Shown piece after piece: positions 63,979 through 64,000 of a stretch of 64,000 bases of DNA (position 1 is the stretch's first letter; each line of letters begins with the position of its first letter). This stretch comes from Leptospira abararensis (GTDB lineage Bacteria; Spirochaetota; Leptospiria; Leptospirales; Leptospiraceae), in the NCBI RefSeq assembly GCF_016918735.1, contig NZ_JAFFPR010000019.1:72920-136919 (forward strand), in the 5' to 3' direction. The notes under the pieces were generated by a model. The model was not told the DNA's origin, did not search any database, and saw only the letters and a list, made by a program, of their open reading frames with translations. The position numbers were made by a program, and so were the translations under genes.

Positions 63979-64000
63979 GACTTTTCCATTATTTGCAAAC

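Overview
The window is AT-rich chromosomal DNA that looks like a spirochaete of the genus Leptospira, most likely a free-living (saprophytic) species. The evidence is an OmpL47-type repeat protein, a FlaA-like sheath protein, CheX, a bactofilin, a very large kinase/ATPase/GAF/SpoIIE protein, many lipoproteins with relaxed lipoboxes ending in Cys, frequent TTG starts, and a loose GC-rich dispersed repeat. Genus is inferred from gene content; species cannot be fixed without a search. No tRNA, rRNA, CRISPR array, insertion sequence, integrase or phage gene was seen. No gene-free stretch reaches 300 bases.

Layout. 0-14 kb: housekeeping and envelope genes (a partial unknown gene, FlaA-like and OmpL47-like proteins, comF, a STAS protein, rdgB, a beta-barrel protein, a YbiT-type ABC-F ATPase, an OmpA-like protein with its downstream pair, cheX, and a PpiD/SurA-like factor). 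14-24 kb: a DUF389 membrane protein, then a polyamine/GABA catabolic locus. In it a gabD-gabT-patD operon on the minus strand diverges from a four-gene polyamine-type ABC transporter on the plus strand, recalling the E. coli ydcSTUVW arrangement; a universal stress protein follows.

24.4-39.3 kb: a 15 kb, tightly packed plus-strand run with many 4-bp ATGA overlaps. It encodes an AfsA-like hotdog protein fused to PilZ, a FabG-like reductase, a 1904-residue Ser/Thr kinase-ATPase-GAF-SpoIIE protein, AcpS, an orphan cyclase-type TPR tail, bactofilin, a 7TM-PAS histidine kinase, a second reductase, a cupin, a cyclic-nucleotide-gated SpoIIE phosphatase, a PlsC-type acyltransferase and a lactonase-like beta-propeller lipoprotein. 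I consider this the best candidate for an undescribed system: possible synthesis, sensing and turnover of an acyl-derived signal under c-di-GMP and phospho-switch control. That is a hypothesis, not a demonstrated function.

39.3-51.7 kb: a beta-helix surface lipoprotein, a TRIC/UPF0126 channel, an HDOD protein with a kinase-type ATPase domain, an exported MsrA, a sulfide/persulfide detoxification locus (persulfide dioxygenase-like MBL protein and half-size TauE diverging from a membrane rhodanese around a CsoR/CstR-like operator), a GGDEF-PilZ protein, a chemoreceptor and a REC-PAS protein. 51.8-64 kb: an NHL-propeller lipoprotein, a GDSL lipoprotein, AraC and TetR regulators (the TetR gene apparently frameshifted), a VOC protein, a GC-rich repeat running into a membrane-protein gene, a trehalose module (OtsA-OtsB fusion overlapping a GH15 hydrolase), and two overlapping HD-domain genes divergent from a GlxA-type regulator with a palindrome between them.
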